Below, one piece after another: positions 1 to 7,339 of a stretch of 64,000 nucleotides of DNA. The DNA comes from Vandammella animalimorsus. GTDB lineage: Bacteria > Pseudomonadota > Gammaproteobacteria > Burkholderiales > Burkholderiaceae_C. Both the position numbers and the translations under genes were made by a program. Location: the NCBI RefSeq assembly GCF_002285285.1, contig NZ_NSJF01000005.1, positions 186,001-250,000 on the forward strand. Direction: 5' to 3'. The notes beneath the pieces were generated by a model. The model worked only from the letters and a program-made list of their open reading frames with translations. It was not told the DNA's origin and ran no database searches. Position 1 is the first letter of the stretch. The number at the start of each line of letters is the position of its first letter.

Positions 1-2
1 CG

Positions 3-431
3 CGCCTGGCCCTGCTGACCGACCTGGGCCACGTCACGCCCCATGCGCTGGCCCATGCCGCGCATTGCCAGGCCCTGCTGCTGGAATTCAATCACGAGCC
101 CGAGCTGCTGCAGCAATCGCGCTACCCGCCTTTCCTCAAGCGCCGCATCGCCGGGCCGCGCGGCCACCTCTCCAACGCTGCGGCCGCGCAGCTGTTGGCC
201 CAGGTGCTGCACGCTGGCCTGCGCCACGTGGTCGCAGGCCACCTGAGCCAGCAGAACAACTGCCCACAGCGCACGCTGCAATGGATGCGCCAGGCCGTGG
301 GCGAACACCCAGTGGCCCTGCACATTGCCACCCAGGAGCAGGGCTGCGATTGGATCGAGCTGGACGCGGGCGGCGCGCAGCAGGAAGCTGCCGCCAGCAT
401 CCATGCCGAGCCCGCCGGTGTGCAAGCTTGA
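3..431 (+). CDS. MBL-fold metallo-hydrolase, C-terminal part
   Basis: The reading frame is open from the window edge and ends at the TGA at 429-431, so the start lies outside. The visible part reads LALLTDLGHVTPHAL, then LLLEFNHEPELL, then GHLSNAAAAQLL and VVAGHLSQQNN. This matches the C-terminal half of small cytoplasmic metallo-beta-lactamase-fold proteins of the YycJ/WalJ type. In that family the D of TDLGH, the H of FNHE and the late GHLS segment belong to the metal site and fold core. The family hydrolyses phosphodiesters and is often called an exonuclease-like or cell-wall-linked protein. The exact substrate here is unknown. Family is likely; subfamily is inferred from short motifs only. 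Confidence 0.75.
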   Translation, partial: RLALLTDLGHVTPHALAHAAHCQALLLEFNHEPELLQQSRYPPFLKRRIAGPRGHLSNAAAAQLLAQVLHAGLRHVVAGHLSQQNNCPQRTLQWMRQAVGEHPVALHIATQEQGCDWIELDAGGAQQEAAASIHAEPAGVQA

Positions 432-458
432 GGGCGGCCTCCGAGCACGCAGGGCCTA

Positions 459-953
459 TCACGCCTTGGCGCAATGCAAGCGCAGCATCAGCGTCATTGG
501 GTGCTGGGGCGATTGCCGAAAGCCGTAATGCAGATAGAACTGTTTGGCGCGCTCGTGCAGCGCATGGACGAGCAGGGCGCGCACGCCCGCGTTTTGCGAC
601 ACCACCATGGCCCTTTGCACGGCATCCTGCAGCAGAGCCGCACCGAGCTGCAGACCCTGGGCACGCCGGTCAACGGCCAGTCTGGCCAGCACCATCACGG
701 GCACCGGGTCGGGCATGTTGCGACGCACGCTACTGGTGGCTGCCTGATGCGAGACCGCACCTGCGGCCATGGCGTAGTAGCCGCAAACGCGCCCGTGCGC
801 ATCGGTGCCGACAAAGCAGCGGCTTGCGCCGCTCAAATGATTGGCCAGTGCCCTGCGTTTGAGCCATGCATCCAGGCTGTCCTCGCCGCAGGCAAATTCG
901 CCCAGGATGTGGTGCGCCGCAAGTGGTTGCGGTGCGCTCAATGCCATGCTCAT
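459..953 (-). CDS. GNAT-fold toxin, TacT-like
   Basis: A protein of 164 residues with a GNAT acetyltransferase fold. The acetyl-CoA binding stretch follows the conserved LARLAVDRRAQGLQLGAALL segment, and the C-terminal FYLHYGFR motif carries the tyrosine used by TacT-type toxins. These toxins acetylate the amino group of aminoacyl-tRNAs and block translation. The start was set at 953 because its ATG shares an ATGA overlap with the stop of the upstream DUF1778 gene, the usual coupling in tacAT pairs. An upstream ATG at 971 and a downstream one at 947 are also in frame. Function is inferred from family and gene pairing. Confidence 0.85.
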   Translation of the reverse strand: MSMALSAPQPLAAHHILGEFACGEDSLDAWLKRRALANHLSGASRCFVGTDAHGRVCGYYAMAAGAVSHQAATSSVRRNMPDPVPVMVLARLAVDRRAQGLQLGAALLQDAVQRAMVVSQNAGVRALLVHALHERAKQFYLHYGFRQSPQHPMTLMLRLHCAKA

Positions 954-1222
954 GCCCAGTCTGTGTGCCAAGGCGCCTGGACTGCCATGAGGCGCTCCAG
1001 CCCTGGATTGGGCTCGGGCGGCGCATCGAGCATGTCAATGAACTGCTGGAACTGGTCGGCATCCAGGCTGAAGAACACCTGATCCAGGACAACGGCCTGG
1101 GCGCGTTCGCAGGCCGCTTCGAGCATGAAGTCCGAACGATTCTTACCCAGCAGCCGGGCCGCGTGATCGATCAAGTCGCGCTGTTCGGGCAAGGCTCGCA
1201 GATTGATGGCGGCGTCGCGCAT
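950..1222 (-). CDS. DUF1778 antitoxin, TacA-like
   Basis: A 90-residue protein starting INLRALPEQRDLIDHAARLLGKNRSDF, the DUF1778 ribbon-helix-helix pattern (a strand, then two helices with the S-DF turn). The C-terminal tail, from about residue 50, would wrap the toxin. In known TacAT systems this protein neutralises the GNAT toxin and represses the operon with it. A good ribosome site (GGGGGAG) lies about 3 bases before the ATG. It is the first gene of the pair; its last four bases overlap the toxin start. Confidence 0.88.
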   Translation of the reverse strand: MRDAAINLRALPEQRDLIDHAARLLGKNRSDFMLEAACERAQAVVLDQVFFSLDADQFQQFIDMLDAPPEPNPGLERLMAVQAPWHTDWA

Positions 1223-1243
1223 GGCTCCCCCTCTTTTGCATAC

Positions 1244-1287
1244 ACAATGGCTATACGGATTGTGATTTGGCGTGTAGCTATTGTCAA
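1244..1287 (-). promoter_or_regulatory. Promoter and operator of the tacA/tacT-like pair
   Basis: On the minus strand a perfect -35 TTGACA (1282-1287) is followed after 17 bases by CACAAT (1259-1264, four of six matches to the -10). The promoter is enclosed by an inverted repeat, ACAATGGCTATAC at 1244-1256 and GTAGCTATTGT at 1274-1284. Ribbon-helix-helix antitoxins bind such paired half-sites, so this is the expected place for autoregulation. Sequence match only. Confidence 0.6.
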
Positions 1288-1344
1288 TGCGAAGCGGTGC
1301 CCTGTGCGCTCAGTGCGAACGCCAAAGGGCTGCTCACAACGGCC

Positions 1345-1824
1345 TCATGCCTTGCTGGTTTTGGATGCGCAAAGCACGCCTGTGTCGGCGCGCGCCATGT
1401 CCAGGGCTTCGCAGGCGGCAACGACGTTTTGCACCGTGTGCTGGCTTTCCCGCGAGAGGCGCAGATAGGTCTGGAGCATGCGCTGATCGGCCAGGCCGAG
1501 TTCATAGCCAACGGCAGCCTTGGTCGGCATGCGCGCAGTGCGTTGCATGGGCAAAAGCGCTGGTTCGGCCCCCAGCAGCAGGGCCTCGGGGGTGACGCGC
1601 AGCCAAGCCGCGAGAACACGCAGCTTGTCCTGCCGGGGCAGGGAAATGCCCATCAACCAGTTGCGCGCGGCATGCACGGAGATGCTGCGCCCCCAATAGC
1701 GCAAATTGAATTCGTGAGCGACCACAGTAGGAGAGGCGGGAATTCCCGCCTCTTCCAATGCCTGACGCAGCCTTTGTGCAAAGGCCTGCGCTTCTTCCGA
1801 CTGACGCTTGTCATCGCTCTTCAT
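1345..1824 (-). CDS. HTH transcriptional regulator
   Basis: A 159-residue protein. Residues about 12-85 form a helix-turn-helix domain of the lambda-repressor type (AFAQRLRQALEEAG, then VHAARNWLMGISLPRQDKLRVLAAWL), with the tryptophan-containing recognition helix common to Burkholderiales regulators. The rest, up to residue 159, is a helical tail of unknown role. Its target is not visible. An inverted repeat, ACTAGA with TCTAGT, sits in the AT-rich stretch about 45-60 bases upstream of the ATG and could be its own operator. It lies next to the tacAT-like pair on the same strand but has 120 bases between, so joint transcription is uncertain. Confidence 0.8.
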   Translation of the reverse strand: MKSDDKRQSEEAQAFAQRLRQALEEAGIPASPTVVAHEFNLRYWGRSISVHAARNWLMGISLPRQDKLRVLAAWLRVTPEALLLGAEPALLPMQRTARMPTKAAVGYELGLADQRMLQTYLRLSRESQHTVQNVVAACEALDMARADTGVLCASKTSKA

Positions 1825-1867
1825 CGAATCGATGTTAGCGAGAGCTGCAAAAGCAAATTTAAGTAAT

Positions 1868-1886
1868 ACTAGAAAAATTATCTAGT
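1868..1886. promoter_or_regulatory. AT-rich inverted repeat between divergent genes
   Basis: ACTAGA (1868-1873) and TCTAGT (1881-1886) form a perfect 6-bp inverted repeat with a 7-base AT spacer. It lies between the HTH regulator (minus) and the secreted PEBP-like gene (plus). A dimeric repressor site for the HTH protein is the simplest reading; this is an inference from position. Confidence 0.4.
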
Positions 1887-1981
1887 TAAAATACATTTCG
1901 CTCAAAGTTCAAAAGCCTTCCCATTCGCTTGGCAAGTCATTGAGCACATTGATTTTTCCATTCCGACCTTCAGGAGAACCG

Positions 1982-2929
1982 ATGATCGCTTTGTCTTTTT
2001 CTTGCAAGCGCCTGATCGCAGGCGCAGCCTTGCTGAGCTGTGCCGGTGTGCACGCGCAGCTGGCGGTGACTTCGCCAGCCTTTGCTGCCGACACCGTCAT
2101 TCCAGATCCATTCACATACAACCTTGCTGGCCAGTGCAATGGCAGCAACTGGTCGCCGCCGCTGGAGATCACGGGCATTCCCGCTGGAACGCAGCGCCTG
2201 GCCATCGAGATGCGCGACCAAACCGCTCCATGGCTGCACTGGAAGGTGTGGGACATTCCAGTACCGGCGGCGCAAACCAGCCTGACCCTGCCCCATGACG
2301 CTGCGAGCAACTACAACAGCAGCAGCGCCCAGAACGAATTTGGCACGTCTGGCTACGGCGGCCCCTGTCCGCCGACGAATGCGGAGCACACCTATGTGTT
2401 CAAGGTGTACGCGCTGACCACGGCCGTTGGCAGCGGCGAGCCCTCCAGCTCTGACCTGGCTGCGGTGCCAGCCAACCAGCAGGCGTCTTTGCAGGGCAAG
2501 CGGGCGCGCAACAGCAGCCAGCCCTGGGCGCCGCCAAGCCTGCCTGGTATGCCGCAAAACCTGCAGGCAGCGCCTGGCGATGGCCAGGTCGTGCTGTCTT
2601 GGGCAGCGCCGATCACGGGCAATCCCAGCAGCTATACCTATACGGTGTCAGTGGATGGCGCGGCTTACCCTGGCTGCACCGGCATTACGGCGCGGACCTG
2701 TACCGTGACGGGTTTGACCAATGGGACGGCTTATGACTTTGCTGTGACCGCGCGCAACACTGTGGGGGAGGGGCCGGCGGTTACCCGCAACGGCGTCCAG
2801 CCAGGCCAGGCAGCTGCTACGCCTGCCGGTGCCACGCCGGTGCCCACTCTGGGGCAATGGAGCGTGTTGCTGCTGGGATTGGCCTTGGCCAGCCTGAGCG
2901 CATCTTGGTTGCGCAGGCGTCCACATTGA
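1982..2929 (+). CDS. Secreted YbhB/YbcL (PEBP)-FN3-IPTL-CTERM protein
   Basis: 315 residues. An N-terminal signal peptide ends near VHAQ (about residue 24). Residues about 27-165 follow the YbhB/YbcL Raf-kinase-inhibitor-like pattern: TSPAF, SPPLEITGIPAGT, HWKVWDIP and GTSGYGGPCPP followed by HTYVFKVYAL. Residues about 192-275 form a fibronectin type III domain (PQNLQAAPGDGQVVLSW to YDFAVTARN). The end has VPTLGQWSVLLLGLAL, a hydrophobic helix and an arginine cluster, which is the IPTL-CTERM sorting signal layout. The start at 1982 is favoured by AGGAG ending 5 bases before it, rather than the ATG at 1940. PEBP-like proteins bind small ligands, but the role here is unknown. It is probably exported and processed at the envelope. 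Confidence 0.85.
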   Translation: MIALSFSCKRLIAGAALLSCAGVHAQLAVTSPAFAADTVIPDPFTYNLAGQCNGSNWSPPLEITGIPAGTQRLAIEMRDQTAPWLHWKVWDIPVPAAQTSLTLPHDAASNYNSSSAQNEFGTSGYGGPCPPTNAEHTYVFKVYALTTAVGSGEPSSSDLAAVPANQQASLQGKRARNSSQPWAPPSLPGMPQNLQAAPGDGQVVLSWAAPITGNPSSYTYTVSVDGAAYPGCTGITARTCTVTGLTNGTAYDFAVTARNTVGEGPAVTRNGVQPGQAAATPAGATPVPTLGQWSVLLLGLALASLSASWLRRRPH

Positions 2930-2952
2930 GCATTTTTTAATTAAAGCGCGTC

Positions 2953-2988
2953 ATGCACCTTGCGCTCCAGTCAGAGCGCAAAGTGCAT
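2953..2988. repeat. Hairpin copy of the GTGCAT dispersed repeat
   Basis: ATGCACCTTGCGCTC (2953-2967) and GAGCGCAAAGTGCAT (2974-2988) pair over 15 bases with one mismatch and a 6-base loop. The arms are a short version of the dispersed AAAGTGCATAACACGCTC repeat found elsewhere in this window. It separates two convergent genes and may act as a bidirectional terminator-like structure, although neither side has a clear T run. Confidence 0.65.
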
Positions 2989-2999
2989 AATCCCTAGTC

Positions 3000-3569
3000 T
3001 TACAGCCCCAAAGTCCTGCTGGCAAAGCCGATGCTGCTGCGGTTTTCCAGCCATTCCTGAGCCTGCTCGCCCACTTGCTGGGCCAGGGCCGGATCATTGC
3101 CGTAGATGCCGGTGAAGAAGTCGGGGTTGCTCAACCAGATGCTTTGCCTGCCCGCCAGCGCGAAGCTGGGGGTTTCGCGCGTGAATTGGCGCGCCACTTT
3201 GCGCCCTTGCACCACCGTATCCCAGCGGGTGCGCCAGGCCACAAAGCGCGGTTGCTGGCGGATCAGCGTGTCGAATTGGTTGGCGATCAGGATCAGTTGG
3301 CGCTGTGGGCGCAGCCAATCCTGCAGTGCGTCCAGCAGCGGGGCGCTGGACAGCGGCCAGCCGGAGAAGTCCGGGCTGCAGCAGATGATGCGCGGGCAGG
3401 CCTGCTGCTCGGCCGTGCGCAGGAATTTCTCCAGCGTTTGCTGCCATTGCGCAATGCCGCTGATGGCGTAACGCTCGGTGTGGGGGGCGCTGGCTGGGGT
3501 GGCGGCATCGGCGTTGGCGTTGGCGGCCTGGGCTGGCGCTGCTGCGCGGTGGTGTTGCTCGTGCTGCAT
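3000..3569 (-). CDS. Conserved protein of unknown function
   Basis: 189 residues from the ATG at 3569, which follows GAGGG by a normal distance; an upstream in-frame ATG at 3743 would add residues of low quality. Residues 1-35 are a variable Ala/His-rich lead. The rest reads as one globular domain: RYAISGIAQWQQTLEKFL, ACPRIICCSPDFSGWPL, QRQLILIANQFDTL, then FALAGRQSIWLSNPDFF. The alternation of strands and helices and the aspartate after the CCSPDF strand resemble betaproteobacterial proteins with a PLD-like or DUF7931-like fold, but I cannot confirm that. It runs in the same direction as the downstream hydroxylase-type neighbour without an obvious operon link. Confidence 0.6.
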   Translation of the reverse strand: MQHEQHHRAAAPAQAANANADAATPASAPHTERYAISGIAQWQQTLEKFLRTAEQQACPRIICCSPDFSGWPLSSAPLLDALQDWLRPQRQLILIANQFDTLIRQQPRFVAWRTRWDTVVQGRKVARQFTRETPSFALAGRQSIWLSNPDFFTGIYGNDPALAQQVGEQAQEWLENRSSIGFASRTLGL

Positions 3570-3758
3570 GGTTTCCCTCTTTCTGCGTGATGCTGCGCTT
3601 GGGGACAAGTATCGCCCAGGGCCTGAGGCCTGTGCTCGAAATCCTTGCGCCGCGCTCCAGGGTTGGGCAGTCTGCTGCGCCTGCAAATTTGCGCCTTGCA
3701 GCCATCCCAAACTGGGCCGTGCGCCATTGACGATGTTGAGCACAGGCGCTTGGCACGC

Positions 3759-4928
3759 TCAAGGCATGAAGAACAGCCAGCCCTGTTCGGCCCATTCCTG
3801 CAGAACGCCCTGGGCGCCAGGGCTGAGGCGTTGGTATTGCGCCTGCGCCAGCCAGCGCGTGTCGGCCAGTTGACGCAGCAGCGCGGCGTCGCGCCCGCCG
3901 ATGCGCCAGCTCTCGCCGTTGACGTAGAGAAAGCGCTCGTCGTAGAGCATGCGGCTCTTGCGCCCGAGGGCGATGCCGGCCTGCCCCTGGGCCGGCGGCA
4001 GCGGGGCGTCGTCGCCTTCAAAGACCACGCTGGGGTGCGGTTCGCTGAGGTATTCGCCCAGCAATTGCTCGATGGCATGGGGCTGCTGCAAGCGTCGTAG
4101 CATGGCGTCACGCGCAAATTGCTGCATGGCTGGCGGAATGGCGCCGGGTTGGGCCGTGGCCGGTTGCCCTGCATCACGGTAGAGCACGGCGGCGTGGGCG
4201 TTGCTGCTGGCGGGCGTGTCCTCATCCCAGTCGGGTTCGGCCAGGCGTTCGAGCAAGGTGGCGGCCAGCTCACGGCGGCCTGGTGAGCGAAAGCCGATCG
4301 AGTAGGTCATGCAGCCAGGGCCTTCGGCAATGCCATCGTGGGCGTAGCGCGGCGGCAAGTACAGCATGTCGCCGGGTTCGAGCAGCCATTCCTGCTCGGC
4401 CTCGAAATGCTCCAGCAGGCGCAGTGGCACGCCTTGTTGCAAGCGCAAGTCCTTTTGCTTGCCGATGCGCCAGCGCCGCCGCCCTTGTGCTTGCAGCAAA
4501 AAGACGTCGTAGCTGTCGAAATGGGGGCCGACGCCGCCGCCGTCACTGGCGTAGCTGATCATCAGGTCGTCCAGTCGGGCCTGCGGGATGAAAGCGAACT
4601 GCTGCTGCAGCGCGTGGGCTTGCGCGTCGTGCAGATCCACGCCTTGCACCAGCAACGTCCAGCCCGGACGCGATTGCGGCGGCAGCTGGCGCCGGCTGAA
4701 GGGGCCGTGGCGCAGGGCCCAGCCGCGCGCGGTCTGTGTGATCAGACGCGACTGCACGGCCTCGCTGGCGGCCAGGGCGAACAGCCGCTGGGCATCGACC
4801 GGGGGCGTGAAGGAGGTGATGGCCTGGCGGATCAGCAGCGGCTTGCGCTGCCAGTGGCTGCGCATGAAGCGCGCTGGCGTCAGGCCGCCAAGCAGGGCCA
4901 GAGGGGTATCAAGAGCAATCGGGGACAT
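3759..4928 (-). CDS. Ribosomal protein uL16 3-hydroxylase (JmjC cupin)
   Basis: 389 residues. The JmjC/cupin core is clear: the iron ligands H and D are in GVGPHFDSYDVFLLQ, and the third ligand is the H of LPPRYAHDGIAEG. The following MTYSIGFRSP and the C-terminal winged-helix part match YcfD/RoxA-type enzymes. These are Fe(II)/2-oxoglutarate oxygenases that hydroxylate an arginine of ribosomal protein uL16. The length and the HWQRKPLLIRQA opening fit the family. The ATG at 4928 was chosen. A TTG at 4955 preceded closely by AGGGA is an alternative that adds nine residues. It is divergent from the SlyD-like gene with only a short shared intergenic region. Confidence 0.9.
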   Translation of the reverse strand: MSPIALDTPLALLGGLTPARFMRSHWQRKPLLIRQAITSFTPPVDAQRLFALAASEAVQSRLITQTARGWALRHGPFSRRQLPPQSRPGWTLLVQGVDLHDAQAHALQQQFAFIPQARLDDLMISYASDGGGVGPHFDSYDVFLLQAQGRRRWRIGKQKDLRLQQGVPLRLLEHFEAEQEWLLEPGDMLYLPPRYAHDGIAEGPGCMTYSIGFRSPGRRELAATLLERLAEPDWDEDTPASSNAHAAVLYRDAGQPATAQPGAIPPAMQQFARDAMLRRLQQPHAIEQLLGEYLSEPHPSVVFEGDDAPLPPAQGQAGIALGRKSRMLYDERFLYVNGESWRIGGRDAALLRQLADTRWLAQAQYQRLSPGAQGVLQEWAEQGWLFFMP

Positions 4929-5032
4929 GGCAAAGAGACTGGGGAAGCGGTTCAAAATCCCTGCAAGATCTTGAACAGGCTTTCAGGAAGGTCTGGCAGG
5001 CAAGGGCGGCAAAACTGCGACAATCGCCCGCC

Positions 5033-5551
5033 ATGGAAATCATGAACAACACCGTAGTGGCGCTGACCTGGACACTCAAGGACAGCCTGGGCGAAGTGCT
5101 GGACGAGCTGCGCGAGCCGGTCGAATTCTATGTGGGCGGGCAGGACTTGCTGCCCAGCATCGAGCAGGCTTTGCTGGGCCAACGGGCCGGCGCAGCGCTG
5201 AATCTGTATCTGGAGCCCGAGCACGCCTTTGGCGACTACGACGAGGCTCTGGTATATCTGGAAGCGCGCGCGCTGTTTCCAGCCGAGTTGGAGGAGGGCA
5301 TGGTGCTCGAAGGCAACGCCCTGCCGCCGGGCGCGCAATCGGATGCCCCGGCCGATGCGCTGTTGACCGTGACCGAGCTGTACCCGGAGCACGTCGTGCT
5401 CGATGGCAACCACCCTCTGGCGGGCATTGCGCTGCAGCTGGCGCTGAAGGTGCACAGCGTGCGGCCCAGCACTGCCGATGAACAGCGCCTGCAATCGGCT
5501 GGCACGGGCTTTTTCCGCATCGCCCCGCAGGAGCCGCCCTTGCTGCACTGA
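5033..5551 (+). CDS. SlyD/SlpA-like FKBP peptidyl-prolyl isomerase
   Basis: 172 residues. The FKBP half-domains of the SlyD/SlpA class are visible: VVALTWTLKDSLGEVLDE, then YVGGQDLLPSIEQALLGQRAG, then LEPEHAFGDYDEALV, where an insert-in-flap domain of about 60 residues begins. The chain returns to the FKBP core at DGNHPLAGIALQLALKVHSVR. Unlike E. coli SlyD there is no long histidine-rich tail, so strong nickel binding is not expected. The role is folding of proline-containing chains in the cytoplasm. Start may be 5033 or the in-frame ATG at 5042. Confidence 0.88.
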   Translation: MEIMNNTVVALTWTLKDSLGEVLDELREPVEFYVGGQDLLPSIEQALLGQRAGAALNLYLEPEHAFGDYDEALVYLEARALFPAELEEGMVLEGNALPPGAQSDAPADALLTVTELYPEHVVLDGNHPLAGIALQLALKVHSVRPSTADEQRLQSAGTGFFRIAPQEPPLLH

Positions 5552-5608
5552 TTCCATTCACGGCTTGTCGCGCGATTGTGTGCACGTTTTTTTGTGTGGC
5601 AGTGGCGC

Positions 5609-5645
5609 AAAAAAATGCCAGCGGCCCTTGCGGGGCGCTGGCATT
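5609..5645 (-). terminator. Intrinsic terminator of the yccA-like gene
   Basis: Read on the minus strand, AATGCCAGCG and CGCTGGCATT form a perfect 10-bp stem with a 12-base loop, and the T run (seven bases, A at 5609-5615) follows at once. It lies about 33 bases after the stop of the Bax-inhibitor-like gene. It may also act weakly on the SlyD-like gene from the other side. Confidence 0.85.
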
Positions 5646-5677
5646 GTCGTTTCAGCGGGCTTTCTTGCTGGCGGGTA

Positions 5678-6373
5678 TCAATCCTCGCCGCCGAAGATGC
5701 CCAGCAGGCCCAGCAGGCTTTGGAAGATGTTGTAGAGGCTCAGGTACAGCGACAGCGTGGCCGAGATGTAGTTGACCTCGCCGCCATCGACGATGCGCTT
5801 GAGGTCATACAGCAGCCAGAAGCTGAACAGAACGATGGCCACGGTGGAGGTGGCGGCATACAGCGCGGTGGACTGGAACACGAAGATGTTCAGCAGGCCG
5901 GAGATCAGCAGCACGATGGCGCCGACGAACAGCCACTTGCCTGCGCCGTCGAAGCTGCGCTTGGTCGTGCTGGCCACAGTGGCCATGGTGGCGAACACGC
6001 CTGCGGTGCCGGCAAAGGCGGTCATCACCAGTTGCGAGCCATTGCTCATGCCCAGCACCACGCCCAGCAGGCGCGAGAGCATCAGGCCCATGAAGAAGGT
6101 AAAGGCCAGCAGCAGCACCACGCCCAGGCCTGAGTTCTTGGTTTTCTCGATGGCGAACATGAAGCCGAACGCGCCTGCCAGGAACACGATCGCGCCCAGG
6201 CCGCCCGAGAGCGCCGCCGTCATATTGGTGGCCAGGCCAACGTAGGCACCCAGAACCGTCGGGATCATCGACAGTGCCAGCAGCCAATAGGTGTTGCGCA
6301 TGACGCGGTTGCGCTGTTGCGTGGCCGCCTGGTAGTGGGCGCTGCCGTTGTAGGAATTGAAGGAGGGATTCAT
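5678..6373 (-). CDS. Bax inhibitor-1/YccA family membrane protein
   Basis: 231 residues and seven predicted membrane helices (for example YWLLALSMIPTVLGAYVGLA, AFGFMFAI, LGVVLLLAFTFFMGLML, GTAGVFATMATVAS, IVLLISGLLNIFVF, TVAIVLFSFWLLYD). The late acidic and aspartate positions in LYDLKRIVDGGEVNYISATLSLYLSLYNIF are the BI-1 signature. E. coli YccA of this family modulates the FtsH protease; others act as proton-sensitive calcium leak channels. The start at 6373 follows AAGG. A strong terminator ends the gene, and it appears to be a single-gene unit. Confidence 0.9.
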   Translation of the reverse strand: MNPSFNSYNGSAHYQAATQQRNRVMRNTYWLLALSMIPTVLGAYVGLATNMTAALSGGLGAIVFLAGAFGFMFAIEKTKNSGLGVVLLLAFTFFMGLMLSRLLGVVLGMSNGSQLVMTAFAGTAGVFATMATVASTTKRSFDGAGKWLFVGAIVLLISGLLNIFVFQSTALYAATSTVAIVLFSFWLLYDLKRIVDGGEVNYISATLSLYLSLYNIFQSLLGLLGIFGGED

Positions 6374-6829
6374 GCGGATGACCTTTCTGTCAAGCTGCAA
6401 GGGATGGAACGTGGGCTGCGACAATCCGCTGGCGCGCAAGGGGTGCGCGGGCGGTGCGAGCAGATTGCGGCGGATTCTAGCGGCAGCCCTGGCTGCTGGG
6501 CGCTCTGACAGCGCATTTCCCCGCAGATCGAATGCTTTTTGCAGGCATTGCCGCTGTTTTTGGCGGTTTTGATGGGTGTTTGCCTAAAGTGATTGATGGG
6601 CGAGGACAGTGGCAGGGGGCTGGCTGCTCATCGCGCTGCGCAAACGTCTGGCCCGGCAGGCGCTCGCCCCGCTTTGGCGGCTTGTGTGTTTGTTGCCAAT
6701 GCTCGATCAATTGTGACAAATTGGGGCTGATCTGGAGTGCAGGCTGGCTCGAAGTAGGCACAATACCGCCCTCGCAATGTGGCCATTGCAACCCGACTCA
6801 CCACGAAAGTGTGTTCAAGGAGATCTGGA
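6374..6829. other. Intergenic region between the yccA-like gene and tctB
   Basis: 456 bases with no credible gene. ORFs here have Cys/Arg-rich composition and lack ribosome sites. Both promoters (minus for the yccA-like gene, plus for tctB) must lie here, but I see no convincing -35/-10 pair. The only clear element is AAGGAG at 6817-6822 for the GTG start of tctB. Confidence 0.5.
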
Positions 6830-7321
6830 GTGCTGATCAAAAGCCAGAAAGACTTTTTCTCGGGCCTGATGTTTTCCATCATCGGCGTGACGTTCGCAGT
6901 GGGCGCCAAGTCCTACTCGATTGGCACGGCTGCGCGCATGGGGCCAGGCTATTTTCCGCTGATGCTGGGCATTTTGCTTGCGGCCCTGGGGGCGCTGATC
7001 ATGCTCAATTCCGTGCTGCGCCGCAACGGCCCGCCCGATGGCGATCCGGTGGGGCGCTGGGCCTGGAAGCCGCTGTTTTACGTGCTGGCGGCAAACTTTG
7101 CGTTCGGCATTTTCCTGGTGGGCCTGCCCAAGCTGGGCTTTCCCTCGTTCGGGCTGATGGTGGCAATCTACGTGCTGACCATCATCGCCAGCCGCGCGGC
7201 GCACCAGCCGTCATTCAAGACCAGCCTGATCCTGGCGACGGTGCTGGCGGCGGGCAGCTACTTTGTATTCATCAAAGGCCTGGGGCTGGTGCTGCCCGTA
7301 TGGCCCAGCTTCATCGGTTGA
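6830..7321 (+). CDS. tctB: Tripartite tricarboxylate transporter small membrane subunit TctB
   Basis: 163 residues from a GTG start placed 7 bases after AAGGAG; the longer ORF from 6779 lacks a ribosome site. Four hydrophobic helices follow the TctB layout: DFFSGLMFSIIGVTFAVGA, the YFPLMLGILLAALGALIML helix after RMGPGYFP, then PLFYVLAANFAFGIFLVGLP and LILATVLAAGSYFVFIKGL. RMGPGYFP is a TctB hallmark. It works with the large subunit TctA, encoded 18 bases downstream, in sodium- or proton-driven uptake of a carboxylate delivered by a periplasmic TctC protein. No tctC is present in the window. Confidence 0.93.
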   Translation: MLIKSQKDFFSGLMFSIIGVTFAVGAKSYSIGTAARMGPGYFPLMLGILLAALGALIMLNSVLRRNGPPDGDPVGRWAWKPLFYVLAANFAFGIFLVGLPKLGFPSFGLMVAIYVLTIIASRAAHQPSFKTSLILATVLAAGSYFVFIKGLGLVLPVWPSFIG

Positions 7322-7339
7322 GCCAGCGGGAGTGCATGC

